A DNA stretch of 64,000 bases from Closterium sp. Naga37s-1 (taxonomy: Eukaryota > Streptophyta > Zygnematophyceae > Desmidiales > Closteriaceae), in the NCBI GenBank assembly GCA_947471745.1, contig CANJKZ010000955.1, positions 2,415,501 through 2,479,500 on the forward strand, written 5' to 3'. Below, piece after piece: positions 42,161-54,063 of this stretch. The first letter of the stretch is position 1; each line of letters opens with the position of its first letter. Both the position numbers and the translations under genes were made by a program. The notes under the pieces are model-generated. The model saw nothing but the letters and a program-made list of their open reading frames with translations, was not told the origin of the DNA and made no database searches.

Positions 42161-44966
42161 GCGCTCTCTCTTCCCAGCAGCTGCGTGAGTGGTACTCTCG
42201 ATACTGTCGCCGCCTCCGTGGTGCTACTGGAGCTGGAGCTGAGGGCGCTGTGCCTACTGGAGGTGGTGTTGCTGCTGACCCTGGGGTCGGCACTGGAGGT
42301 GCTGGAGCCACTGGTCCTGGAGGTGCTGCTGGTGTTGCTGGGGGTACTGGAGCTGCTGGTGCTACTGGAGGTTCTGGAGCTGCTGGTGGTGCTGCAGGAG
42401 TTGGAGCTGCTGCTGGAGGTTCTGGTGCTGTCTCTACTGGTTCTGGGGGCACTACACGGCCGCGACCGTACTTCGTTCCACTCCTCCAGCAGGTTCTTGG
42501 TCAGCCGCCTCCTCCTTGTCCTGCTCCCTCCTTAGAGTGTCCTCCGTCTGTCCAGTCGCAGTCACAGCTACCCCCTGCCTCGCCACTTCCTGGTCCTTCT
42601 CCCTACACTGGTCCGACAGGCGGTCTTACAGAGCGTCGTGAGCCTGAGTCTCGTCCTATGTCGCCTGAGTCTCGTCCTGTGTCGCCTGTTCTTGCTGCTC
42701 GCACTGGTCGCCGTGCTCCGCGTGAGCGTCCTCCACCTGTTCCTGGCACACACTATATGACTCTGCGTCCTTCCACTGCTCCACTGCGTGTCCCTCTGTC
42801 GTCTCCTCCTGCGTCCTCTCTTCCTGACCTTGCTGACCCGGAGTCTGACCGGGTTCGTGCTGCCAGTCCTACTGTCACGCGTCTCCTGGCCACTGCTGTC
42901 ACTGACCCTTCCTTTGAGTCTGCTGCTGCGTCTGCCCTAGTTGCCGAGCTTGTTGACTTTGCTGCTCGCTGTCGTCTAGACTACGCCGCGAGTCTTGTTG
43001 CTGAGTCTGAGTCTGTCTGTCCTCCGTCCGTCGGGGGTGAGTGTGCTCTAGGCACGGACGTCCTTGAGGACAGACAGGAGGACCTTGAGTGTCTTGTAGC
43101 CGCTGCGCCTCATCTCGTGTCCATGCTACTTGCCCCTGAGGGAGACCCGGATGCTCCAGACATCCCGACCCCGCGCTCTTACGCTGAGGCGATCGCGGGT
43201 GAGTACTCCTCTCAGTGGCAGTCAGCCATGGACGCAGAGATGGCATCCTGGAAGTCCACTGGCACTTACGTCGACGAGGTTCCCCCTCCTGGGGCGAACA
43301 TCGTCAGTGGCATGTGGATTTTCAGGGTGAAGCGGCCGCCAGGTTCTCCGCCTGGCTTCAAGGCTCGTTACGTTGCGCGAGGCTTCAGTCAGCGAGAGGG
43401 AGTAGACTTCTTTCAGACCTTCTCCCCCACCCCGAAGATGACCACTCTTCGGGTGCTACTGCACGTTGCCGCTCAGCGTGACTACGAGCTTCACTCTCTT
43501 GACTTCACCACAGCTTTCTTGCAGGGCAGCCTGCACGAGGAGATCTGGCTGCGCCGCCCTCCTGACTTCACTGGGTCGTTTCCCCCTGGTACCCAGTGGA
43601 GCCTCCGGCGGCCGGTCTACGGTCTCCGCCAGGCGCCACGTGAGTGGCACGACACACTGAGGACTACTCTTGCGGCTCTTGGGTTCGCGCCTTCTACTGC
43701 TGACCCGTCGCTGTTTCTGCGCACCGACACGTCGCTGCCGCCGTTCTACATCCTCGTGTACGTCGATGACTTGGTCTTTGCCACTGCTGACACTGAGGCT
43801 CTCGCCCACGTGAAGTCGGAGCTGCAGAAGAGACACACGTGCACAGACCTGGGTGAACTGCGCAGCTACCTTGGCTTGCAGATCACCCGGGACAGAGCAC
43901 GGCGCACCATCACACTGACTCAGTCACACATGGTGCAGCAGGTCCTTCAGCGCTTCGGCTTCACCTGGTCCTCAGCACAGGCCACTCCTCTGGCTACAGG
44001 TCACTCGCTCTCAGCTCTGCCTTCGGATGAGCCGTAGAGCCGAGTGGTCCTTACCCAGAGCTAGTTGGCTGCCTCATGTACCTGATGACGTGCACTCGTC
44101 CTGACCTAGCATACCCTCTTGGCCTTCTGGCCCGCTACGTGGCTCCTGGCAGGCACTGAAAGGTGCACTGGGATGCTTCAAAGAGGGTATTGCGCTGCTT
44201 GTGCAGTACATCGGGCATGGGGCTCGTGCTTGGAGGGAGGAGCTCAGTTGTTCTCACTGGGCACTCAGACGCTTCTTGGGTTGACGACCAGGCTACTCAG
44301 CGGTCGTCACAGGGTTACACCTTTAGCCTTGGCTCTGGCTCAGTTTCCTGGCGTTCTACACGTTCGTCTTTAGTTCTCAGCTCCAGTTGTGAGGCTGAGA
44401 TCTACGCCACAGCCATGGCTGCACAGGAGTTACGCTGGCTCACCTACCTGCTGACCGACCTGGGAGAGCGGCCTCGTTCTCCTCCAGTGCTCTACGTTGA
44501 CAACAAGGCTGCCATTGCCTTGTGTGAGGAGCACAGACTGGAGCACAGAACGAAGCACATCGCTCTACGTTACTTCTTGGCTCGAGAGTTGCAGCAGCGT
44601 GGTCAGCTTCGTCTGCGTTACGTGGCCACTCAGGCCAACACTGCTGATATATTCACCAAGGCACTTCAGTCTGGTGATCATCAGCGTTTCTGCACTTTGC
44701 TAGGGCTTGTGCCCACTTTTCCTCACTTGCTGTAGGCTTTGCTTGTACTATGATATATATATATATACCTGCATGTTTGCACTGCTAGATATAGATCACT
44801 GTGCTGTTTGTGTTGCATATACGCCTCTGCGTGTGAACTGGCCTTGTGGCCCTTTGCTTGTGCTCAGAGTGTGTGGTGACTTTGTGATCCACCCTGAGCT
44901 TGCTTTGCCCTTCTTGACTGGTCTTGTGACCCCCCTTTGCTCTCCCCCACTTTGCCTATGGGGGTG

Positions 44967-45094
44967 TGTCAAACATTATATATGTTATAGTTCTGTAGGC
45001 TATAGTGGGTTTAGCCTTAGGGGGTACACAATTCTAGGTTTTCCTACTTGTACTCTCAATCTTCCTAGTTCAATCACTCCTTCTCATTCTAACA
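44967..45094 (+). repeat. 3' LTR of Copia D
   Basis: 128 bp identical to the 5' LTR, preceded by the polypurine hairpin (CCCCCACTTTGCC..., about 44945-44966) and followed by CTAAC. Confidence 0.92.
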
Positions 45095-45099
45095 CTAAC

Positions 45100-45147
45100 A
45101 TCTGTACCCCCTAAGACAAACCTCACTACATGCTACAACATTTGACA
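45100..45147 (-). repeat. 5' LTR of Copia C, part right of the D insertion
   Basis: 48 bp completing the 109-bp LTR begun at 37406. It ends TTTGACA directly before GTGGG, the duplication made when C inserted into remnant F. Confidence 0.9.
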
Positions 45148-45480
45148 GTGGGGGAAGGGAACACGGGAGATCTGAGACCAGCAGACGCGAGAGCATGCTG
45201 CGGAGGCACGGCAAGGAGGAGTGACCAAGATGGTGGTGCCAGCGGAGGGAGGGGTGAGTGAGTACCAGACACGAGCAAGACGCAGCTACCTGACCTGGCG
45301 CAGCCACCCGAGCAGACTCAGTGTGCAGTCTGTATAAGCTAGACCTAGTCCAAGTGAACAAGGCGAGTTGGTCACCAGTCACCGAGTCCGTACAAGTTGC
45401 CATGAGCACGCCCCCAGGAGTAGAGGTAGTGACCAACTGATCCTGGAGGACAGCTGTGCTCACCAATTTCATAGCGGACG

Positions 45481-46390
45481 AGGGGCGGTGGAGAAGTTGG
45501 TTGTAGGTCTTGAATGACTAATGAGCGACAAGATGCTGTCAATCGGAGGCGTGAATATGCAAAACCGGGAAGTAGAGGAGAGGGGAGGGGAGTGGATAGA
45601 AAAGGGTTTGAGAAGAGGGTAGTGGAGGAAAGGGGAGTCGAAAAGAGGGTAGTGGAAGAGAGGGGAGTGGAAAAGAGGGGAGTGGGAAAGAGGGGAGTGG
45701 GAAAGAGGGGAGTGGAAAAGAGGAGAGTGGAAAAGAGGGAAGTGGAAAAGAGGTGTGGAAAAAAGGGGTGTGGAGGGAGTGGATGAGATAGTAGGGAAGG
45801 AGAATGGAGTGGAGATGAGGTGAGAATTGAGAAAGAAAGGGCGAGGACAAGAGTGTGAGTGAGCTTGAGATACGGGAAACAAGAGTTTAGTAGAGTGATG
45901 ATAACATCAAGCTTGAAGATGCCCGTGTTCACACACCCACATACATGAAGATGCACACACATACATGCACGAACGCATGAATGCACGCACCCCCCACTCC
46001 CCCTCCCCCCCCCACACACACACACGCACATACACACATGCGCATACACGCAAACACGCAAACACACGCTCGCGCACACACATACGCACACACACGCACA
46101 CACACACACGCACACATACACATATATACACATACATTCACACATACGCACGCACACATACACACACACACATATACACAAACACAAACACAAACATATA
46201 CGCACACACACATACACGCACACACGCACCCACACATACATACACATACATATACACACACACACATACACACACACACATACACACACACGTGCGCGCA
46301 CGCGTCCGCGCACGCATGCACACATTTTTTTTTTTTTTTTTTTTTTTTTTTGATGCATTTCACTACGCATGCACACATACAAGCACCCAC
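45481..46390. repeat. Simple-sequence island (purine-rich array, CA-rich microsatellite)
   Basis: 45565-45780 is a purine-rich array of imperfect GGGGAGTGGAAAAGA units (about 15 bp). 45930-46320 is a long interrupted CA/ACACGC/ACATAC microsatellite. Frames through both (Cys/Val- or His/Thr-rich) are products of the repeats. No gene or mobile-element domain is seen. The island separates remnant F from remnant G. Confidence 0.85.
46326..46364 (-). mobile_element. Minimal poly(A) retro-insertion with 14-bp target duplication
   Basis: ACGCATGCACACAT occurs at 46312-46325 and 46365-46378 and brackets a run of T (about 26-27) followed by GATGCATTTCACT. On the minus strand this is AGTGAAATGCATC plus a poly(A) tail, the signature of a severely 5'-truncated LINE-mediated insertion. 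The body is too short to assign to a family. Confidence 0.6.
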
Positions 46391-46697
46391 CCTTTAACAC
46401 GGGACAAAGCAGCACGCACCATCACTCTGGCTCAGTCACACTACCATTTTCAGATCCTTCCGCGTTTCCGCTTTCAGTTCTCCACGCCACAGCCCACTCC
46501 TCTGCCGTCGGAACACTCCCTCTAAGAACCACCTTCGGATGAGTCCGTAGAGCCGAGTGGTTCGTATCCAGAGCTTGTGGGTTGCCTCATGTACCTGATG
46601 ACTTGCACTTGACCTGATCTCTCAGCATCCTGGCGCGCTACGTTGCACCCAGGAGACACCGCCATGAGCACTGGCGGGCTGCTACGAGGGTGCTGCG

Positions 46698-46830
46698 TGT
46701 GAGAATGAGAACGAGAATGGCTGAACTATGAAAATGAAGTGAGTACAAATATGAAACCCTAATTGGTTGTACCCCCTATGGGATACCCCACTATAGCCTA
46801 CACAACAGCATAAGCTATAATGTTCTGACA
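46698..46830 (-). repeat. 3' LTR of Copia E
   Basis: 133 bp. On the minus strand it runs TGTCAGAACATTATAGC...CATTCTCACA and contains ATTAGGGTTT. The polypurine hairpin lies at 46831-46855. Confidence 0.92.
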
Positions 46831-47042
46831 CACCCCCATAGGCAAAGTGGGGGAGAACAAGGGGTCACAAGACCAGTCAAGTAAAGCAAAGCAAAGCAAG
46901 CTCAGGGTGGATCACAAAGTCACCACACAGTCCGAGCACAGGGTCAAGGCCACACGGCCAGTTCACATGCAAGAGTACACACATATATATAAAGCTAGAC
47001 AAGCAAGAGCAGGTATATATATATGCGAGAGTACAAGCAAGG

Positions 47043-50000
47043 TCAAGAGGAGAGCAAGTGAGGCAAGACGGGCACAAGACCCAGCTGAGTGCAGAAGCGC
47101 TGATGATCACAAGGCGGAAGTGCCTTGGTGAAGACATCAGCAGTGTTGGCCTCAGAGGCCACGTACGCAAGCCGCAACTGTCCACGTTGCTGTAGCTCAC
47201 GAGCAAGGAAGTAGCGGAGAGCAATGTGCTTTGTTCTGTGCTCCAGTCGCTGCTCTCGACACAAGGCCAGCATGGCCTTGTTGTCTACGTACAGGACTGG
47301 AGGAGAAGAGGCGGCTCTCCAAGGTCGGTCAGCAGGTAGGTGAGCCAGCGAAGCTCCTGTGCAGCCATGGCCCCGGCGTAGATCTCAGCCTCACAACTCG
47401 AGCCAAGAACAGAAGACGAGCGAGTAGCCCGCCACGAAACAGAGCCGGAACCAAGGCTGAAGGTGTAACCCTGTGACGACCGCTGCGTAGCCTGGTCGTC
47501 AGCCCAAGAAGCGTCCGCGTGCCCAGTGAGGACCACTGGACTCCGCCCTCCAAGCACTAGCCCCATGCCTGACGTACTGCACAAGTAGCGCAACACCCTC
47601 TTCGCTGCAGCCATGTGCTCTGGTCTGTGTCTCCCAGGAGCATCATAGCGTGCAAGAATGCTAAGAGGGTATGCAAGGTCAGGTCGTGTGCAGGTCATCA
47701 GGTACATGAGGCAGCCAACAAGCTCTGGGTACGGGCCACTCGACTCTACGGACTCATCCGAAGGCAGAGCTGAGAGCGAGTGGCGAGTAGACAGAGGAGT
47801 GGCCTGAGGCGAGGAGTACGTGAAGCCGAAGCGCTGAAGGACCTGCTGCACCATGTGTGACTGAGTCAGGGTAATGGTGCGGCGTGCTCTGTCCCGGGTG
47901 ATCTGCAAGCCAAGGTAGCTGCGCAGTTCACCCAGGTCTGTGCACGTGTGTCTCTTCTGCAGCTCGGACTTCACGTAGGCGAGTCCAGCAGTGTCAGCTG
48001 TGGCAAAAACCAAGTCGTCGACGTACACGAGGATGTAGAACGGCGGCAGAGAGGTGTCGGTGCGTAGAAACAGCGACGGGTCGGCAGTAGAAGGAGCAAA
48101 CCCAAGAGCCGCAAGCGTAGTCCTCAGTGTGTCGTGCCACTCACGTGGCGCCTGGCGGAGACCGTAGACTGGACGTCGGAGACTCCACTGGGTACCAGGA
48201 GGGAAAGACCCAGTGAAGCCAGGTGGGCGACGCAGCCAGATCTCCTCGTGCAGGCTGCCCTGCAAGAAAGCTGTGCTGAAGTCAAGAGAGTGCAGCTCGT
48301 AGTCACGGTGAGCAGCAACGTGCAGCAGTACCCGAAGAGTGGTCATCTTCGGGGTGGGGGAGAAGGTCTGAAAGTAGTCAACTCCCTGCCGCTGACTGAA
48401 GCCACGAGCCACGTAACGCGCCTTGAAGACAGGCGGAGAACCCGGCGGCCGCTTCACCCTGAAGATCCACATGCCACTGACGATGTTCGCCCCAGGAGGG
48501 GGGACAGCGTCAACGTAGGTGCCTGTGGACTTCCAGGAAGCCATCTCTGCATCCATAGCTGCCTGCCACTGAGAGGAGTAGGGACCCTCTATCGCCTCCG
48601 CGTAAGAGCGCGGAGTCGGGATGTCAAGTGCATCCGGGTCTCCCTCAGGGGTAAGCAGTACGGACACGAGATGAGGTGAGGCAGCTGCCAGACACTGGAA
48701 CTCCTCCTGCCTGTCCTCAAGGACGTCCGTGCCAAGGGCACACTCACCCCCGACGGACGGAGGACAGACAGACTCAGACTCAGCGACAAGACTAGCAGCG
48801 TAGTCTAAGCGACAGCGAGCAGCAAAGTCGACGAGCTCAGTAACGAGAGCAGACGCAGCAGTAGACTCGAAAGAAGGGTCAGTGACAACAGTGGCAAGGA
48901 GACGCGTGACAGTAGGACTGGCAGCACGAAGAGAGTCCGACTCCGGGTCGGCAAGAGCAGGAAGAGAGGACTCAGGAGGAGAAGGCAAAGGGGCACGCAG
49001 AGGAGCAGTGGACGGACGCAGGGACATCCGGTGCGTGCCAGGGACAGGAGGAGGACGCTGACGCGAACCGCGACCACTAGTGCGAGCAGCACGGACAGGC
49101 GACGCAGGGCGAGACGCAGGCTCACGACGCTCAGCCAGACCTCCAGTAGGACCAGTGTAGGGAGAAGGAGCAGGCAAAGGGGAGGTAGGCTGCAACTGTA
49201 GCTGGGACGAGACAGGCTGTGGACACTCTAAGGGAGGAGGAGGACCAGTAGAAGGTGGAAGACCAAGAACCTGCTGCAGGAGTGGAACGAAGTACGGTCG
49301 AGGCCGCGCGGTGACGCTAGAAGCAGCAGGGACAGCACCAGAACCCTCAGCAGGAGCACCCGCTCCAGCAGCACCACCAGTAGCTCCAGAACCTCCAGCA
49401 GCACCAGGAGCACCCCCAGTAGGACTGCCAGCGGTAGTCTCAGCGCCAGCACCCTCAGCAGCACCAGCTCCAGTGCACCCAGGACGAGCACCTCCGGGAC
49501 CCGCGACCGCAGCACCCTCAGCAGCCGAAGGACCTCCAGCACCAGCAGCACGCCTCCAGCGCCGGGCAAACCACTCACGCAGCTCCTGTGGAGAAAGTGG
49601 CTCCCGGCGAGACGAAGCACTCGGAGAACCTCCAGGCGGAGCACCTCCAGGCTCAGCACCCCCAGGCGTAGCACCCCTAGGCTCAGCACCCCCAGACGTA
49701 GCACCCCTAGGCTCAGCACCCCCAGGCTCAGCACCCCTAGGCTCAGCACCCCCAGGCTCAGCACCCCCAGGCTCAGCACCCCCAGGCTCAGCACCCCTAG
49801 GCTCAGCACCCCCAGGCTCAGCACCCCTAGGCTCAGCACCCCTAGGCTCAGCACCCCCAGACGTAGCACCCCCAGGCCCAGCACCCCTAGGCTCCGCACC
49901 CCCAGGTACAGCACCCCCAGCCTCAGCACCCTCAGCAGCACCAGAGTCACCAGTGACCTCGACAGGCTCGACTGCGTCTACCTGGGACACACCTGAAGGG

Positions 50001-53000
50001 GCAGGACCCTGAGGGGGGAGGGGGTCTACCTGGGGGGGACCTGGTACCAGGAAGAGTGGGGGTGGGGGGAGGGACGGAGTGCGGTAGGGGAAGAGGCGGT
50101 AGTAGGGGACCGACTCGTCAAACGTGACGTCCTGGGAGGACAGAACACGGCGAGAGGTGGGGTGGTAAAACTGCCACCCAGGCGCGTCAGGGGGGAACCC
50201 CAGGAAGACGCAAGGAGCAGCACGAGGGGATAGTTTGTCCGCAGACAGGTCGCGGACAAACGCCCGAGATCCCCAGACCCGGAACGCCGACGCATCGCCA
50301 ACCTTCCCCGTCCACAGCAAGGCTGGGGAGGTCTCCGGCCTGGAGACCCTGGGGTGGAGGTTGATCTGATGCGCCGCGTACCTCACCGCAAACGGCCACA
50401 GAAAATGGGGGGCAGCCGCATGCATCATAGACGTACGAGCGACGTCCATGACCATGCCAATGCGGCGCTCAGCAATCCCATTTTGCTGCGGTGAGTCCGG
50501 AAGCGTGAAGGTCTGACGGATGCCCCGTGCACGACAGTAGGCACGCAGAAGGCCAGAGGAGAACTCTCCGCCTCTGTCCGAGTGCAGACGCAGAACAGGA
50601 AAGTCCGAGCCGAAGCTCTGCCTGAGCTGGAGACGAGCTGCGCGGATCCAGTCGATCAGCACCTCAGTGACATCACCCTTGCTGCGCAAGGGGAAGACTG
50701 TGGTGTAACGCGAGTAGTCGTCAACAACGAGCAGGAAGTAGCGCTCGTGACCCTGTCCACGGACGCGGGCTGGGCCCCACACGTCCATGTGAAGTGTCTG
50801 CAACGGGGCCTCTGTCGAAGGAAACTGGGAGGAGTGAGGGGCAGCACGCTGGCGCCCCTCGACACAGGGGACACAGGCAGGGCCAGGGCCCTGAGGAAGG
50901 GGAGGGAGGGACCGGGGGAGACCGGACACAAGAAGACGGGAGGCCATACCTCTGAGCCGAAGCAGAGAGGGGTGGCCAAGGCGGTGGTGCCAGAGGAGAG
51001 TCTCGTGAGACAGGAGACGACACGAACAGGGGCAGACTCAGGACCAGACCTGGACGCCGCAACAAACACCTGACCCGACGTAACTACCCTACCAGACTCA
51101 GCAACTGGAGGAGACGCAGTGGTCAGAGTGTACAGGCTCGACCCCGGCTGACGGGTGAACGTAGCCAGGTGTCGGCCTGTGCCAACCTCTGTACAGTGGG
51201 TCACTCGCTGACGTGCAGGAGTGAACTGGTGGACACCCGCATCCTGTAGGTCAGCACCACTCACCAGGTTCGTCGAGAACGAGGGGAGGTAGAGACCAGA
51301 CAGGGTGCCAGAGGGAGCCGCCGGACACGGGAGGACTGTGGAGAAACGAGACAGGACCGGACCCCCAGAGGGGTCAGCCAGAGACACCGCAACCGGCCGA
51401 CTAAGCGGCGTGAGTGTGGTCCGGTCCCGAAAGAAGGAGCGAGACGCCCCAGAGTCAAGAGTGAAGGTGAGGGAGGCCGAAGCCGACGCGGTACCTGAGA
51501 GAGCAGACTCACCAGTACCTGAGGACGCAGACACACCAGCACCTAGAGCAGCAGCGTCGTAAGCACCTAGGGCAGCAGCCTCACCAGTACCTAGAGCAGC
51601 AGTCTCAATGCCCGGATCGGGCTGGAAACACCGGTAACAGTCACCCTCATCACTAATAGACACAGCATACATGGCAGAGAGAATAGCATCAAAGTCCAGA
51701 TCAAAGATGGCAACCCCCGCCCTAGACAGCTCGTCCCAGCGAGGGATCTCGGAGGCCTCCGGGAACTGGTGACGCCATGCGTCCGTCAGGCGGCCAAAGC
51801 AGCGCGGAGTGGGGTGCGCACCCCCACACTGCTCACCCGCACGGTCGCCGGTGCGCAGGACGTAGGTACACGGACCAAAACCCCCACCCCGCTGGCGTGC
51901 AGTGTACCACTCACGGAGCTGCTGAGGGGACAGGGTCGCACGACCACGCTGCTGCTGCTGGCGCGAGCCACCACCGGAGCCACTCCTCTGCAAAGACCCG
52001 CGACCAGCTCCACCGCCACCCCCACCGCCTCCACCGCCTCCGCTGCCTCCACTGCCGCCGCCGCCTCCACCGCCTCCTCCACCGCCGCCTCCTCCGCCAC
52101 CTCCGCTACCACCGCCACCGCCGCCGCGGCCTCCGCCTCCACTGCCGCCACCGAACCCCCCACCCCCACCTCCACCTCCACCGCTACCCCCACTCCCCCC
52201 ACTGCCTCCACCTCCACCTCCACCGCCCGCTCCTCCAGCTCCCTTGCCCCCCTTGCCCTTGCCAGGGCGGCGTCTCCCGCTAGGGGCAGACGCCGCACCG
52301 ACCGACTCAAGACCAAGGAGGTCGGCCGAAGCAGCAGAGGCAACAGAGGGCAGCAGGGGGGAGGGAGAACACCCCTCAAAGATGGGGGTGCGCGGGTCAC
52401 CTCGAGAGGCTCCTACAGCGACTATGCTCTTTTCTATCGCAAGGAGGGCCTTCTCGAGGAGGTCTACAGTGAGTGTGGTGGGACAGACTGAGAGAAAGTG
52501 GTCCCTGACGACTCGAAGGGAGTCAGGGAGGCGAGTGACTAGGAAGTACAGAGTGATGTACATGGGGGGGGGGTTCGCGGTGCAGAAGTCAGCAGGAAGT
52601 GCAGCGCGGTAGCGAGTGTCACTAGTGCGGAGGTGCGTAATGAGGTCAGCAACGGTGGGAAAAGAAGCAAGGTCAGGGAAGAGGTACGGCAGCATGAGAC
52701 GGCTCAGTGCAGCAGTGGAAGGGGAGGAGTAGCGCGCGACTACAGCGGCGTACAAGGTCTGAGCACTCTTGTACTGACTAAAGTGCGCACGCTCGGAGGT
52801 AGGGAGGTGGCGACGCACAGCAAGACGTGCAGCAGCATCGCGCGTGGCCCACTGGGAGCGAACAGTGGCGTCAGCATCAGCAGCAGGGGCAGGGGAAGCG
52901 CCAGAGGTGAGGTCAAAGAGAGAGAGGCCGTCCGCCCTATCGCACTGTAAGAACAGCTGTAGGTCATCTACCCAGACCTCAAAGTCAATGGCCCGACCCT

Positions 53001-53034
53001 CAGCGTCAAAAGTGAGGACACTAGGGGTAGCCAT
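47043..53034 (-). pseudogene. Copia E gag-pol
   Basis: Minus strand from the ATG at 53034 (MATPSVLTFDAEGRAIDFEV). A very long Gly block lies at 52010-52250 and the Cys/His module (CTYVLRTGDRAGEQC...H...C) at about 51796-51872. Protease (LDSGASRSFFRD) is near 51440, the integrase zinc region near 50960-51000 and the core (MDVWGPARV, HSDRGGEF, NGIAERRIG) at 50440-50800. The linker with about twenty GAEPG-type repeats covers 49640-49960. RT has YVDDLVFATAD near 48010 and RNase H covers 47043-47530. About two breaks; all domains are otherwise well preserved. Confidence 0.9.
49640..49960 (-). repeat. 15-bp tandem repeats in the Copia E linker
   Basis: About twenty copies of a unit reading GCTGAGCCTAGGGGT or GCTGAGCCTGGGGGT on the minus strand. 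Three or more frames on both strands are open across it. Confidence 0.92.
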
Positions 53035-53094
53035 GACAGCAGTAGACCAGCAGTGCAAGGAGTAGGGGAAGAGCACGCAGTGACAGAGGGTCTG

Positions 53095-54000
53095 TGCTCA
53101 CCGGACAGGGCTGCTCGGGCGGCTCGGCTGCAGGGCGGCTCGGCCGCTGGGCGGCTCGGCAGCTGGGCGGCTCGGCGGCTGGGCGGCTCGGCAGCTGGGC
53201 GGCTCGGCGGCTGGGCGGTCGGCTGCACGGCGGCTCGGCTGGTGGGCGGCCGGGCGGCTCGGCTGCAGCGCGGCTCGGCGGCGGGGCGGCTCGGCTGCTC
53301 TGCTGCTGGGCGGCTCGGCTGCGCTGCTGTTGGGCGGCTCGGCTGGGCCGCTGACGTAGGGCGGCGGGGCCGCTGTAGAGGAGTGGCGGGGCCGCTGCAG
53401 AAGGACGGCGGGGCCGCTGGGTAGTGAGGCGGCGGGGCCGCGAAGACGGGCGGCGGGGCCGCGAAGTCGGGCGGCGAGGCCGCTGAGTAGGGCGGCGGGG
53501 CCGCAGTGAGAGGCGGCGGGGCCGCAGCGAGAGAGGCGGCGGGGCCGCGAAGACGGGCGGCGGGGCCGCTGAGACGGGTGGCGGGGCCGCAGTGAGTGGC
53601 GGCGGGGCCGCAGCGAGAGATGGCGGCGGGGCCGCGAAGACGGGCGACGGGGCCGCAACGAGAGAGGCGGCGGGGCCGCAGAAAAGGGCGGCGACGGGCC
53701 GTAGGCGGCGCGAAGCCGCAGGTAAGGGCGGCGACGGGCCGGGGCGGCTCGAAGCCGCAGGTAGAGGCGGCGCGAAGCCGCGGGAAGGGCGGCGACGGGC
53801 CTGGGCGGCGCGAAGCCGCAGGTAGGGGCGGCGCGAAGCCGCCGGTGAGGGCGGCGCAAAGCCGCGGGTAAGGGCGGCGACGGGCCGGGAAAAGGGCGGC
53901 GCGCCGCAGCCGCTAGGGCGGCTCGACGCGACCGTAAGGGCGGCGCGACGGGCCGCTAGGTGCGACTCGACGGGCCGCTAAAAAAAAAAATGCAGGCGCG
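53095..54000 (-). repeat. GC-rich minisatellite leader of Copia E
   Basis: 53100-53350 consists of GGCGGCTCGGC-type units (plus-strand reading). 53350-53650 has GGCGGGGCCGC units, and 53640-53900 has units with CGAAGCCGC. It lies between primer site and gag and ends with an A run at 53981-53990. Confidence 0.87.
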
Positions 54001-54051
54001 ACTCGAGGCGCGCTTCGGTGGGCCCAAGGAACAGTCCCTAGGAGGGGACCT

Positions 54052-54063
54052 GCTCTGATTCCA
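54052..54063 (-). promoter_or_regulatory. Primer-binding site of Copia E
   Basis: On the minus strand TGGAATCAGAGC directly follows the LTR end; one base differs from the tRNA-Met complement. Confidence 0.85.

Larger units (their letters stand above)
38232..44735 (+). pseudogene. Copia D gag-pol
   Basis: Gag starts MATPTVLSFDAEGRPLQFDA and is interrupted by the miniature element at 38876-39483. It continues to a Gly-rich block (39640-39860) and the C-x13-C-x3-H-x4-C module (39978-40052). Protease (LDSGASRCFFRD, 40402), integrase zinc module (WHHRLGHPSM, 40837) and core (MDVWGPARV, HSDRGGEF, NGVAERRIG, 41038-41370) follow. A GAEPG-repeat linker covers 41900-42160. RT has YVDDLVFATAD (43756) and RNase H covers 44250-44735. 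It is complete in domain content and broken at about three or four further places. Confidence 0.87.
37467..45094 (+). mobile_element. Ty1/Copia element D, short-LTR family, carrying a miniature LTR element
   Basis: 7628 bp including a 608-bp insert. The 128-bp LTRs at 37467-37594 and 44967-45094 are identical as far as I can read, and the CTAAC duplications are perfect, so insertion into the LTR of C is very recent. The layout matches Copia B. The coding part has about three or four breaks besides the insert, which implies it was probably moved by proteins from another copy. Confidence 0.92.
30460..45147 (-). mobile_element. Ty1/Copia element C, short-LTR family, broken
   Basis: Minus-strand element of about 7.06 kb without its insert. 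LTRs of 109 bp lie at 30460-30568 and at 37406-37466 plus 45100-45147 (split by Copia D). GTGGG duplications lie at 30455-30459 and 45148-45152. LTRs differ at about three of 109 positions (2.8%). All coding domains are recognisable but there are several breaks. It is older than the D copy inside its 5' LTR and younger than remnant F that it entered. Confidence 0.9.
27830..45480 (-). mobile_element. Decayed Copia remnant F, split by a MITE and by Copia C
   Basis: Minus-strand pieces occur in the normal order from right to left. A protease-to-integrase zinc region lies at 45148-45480 (SLRWHHHLGHSSLPCLRSML). The integrase core is at 30205-30459 and 29600-29823, the integrase C-terminus at about 29100-29600, a Gly/Ser repeat linker at about 28554-29090, and RT remnants at 27830-28263. 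Ignoring the inserts they read as one element of the same family as B. It is incomplete, without recognisable LTRs, and has many breaks. The GTGGG duplication flanking C and the MITE termini confirm that both insertions landed in it. Confidence 0.8.

Noticed and set aside
45965-46525. Thr/His- and Cys/Val-rich frames over the microsatellite
   Set aside because: Pure consequence of CA/TG repeats; no start context, no conservation expected.
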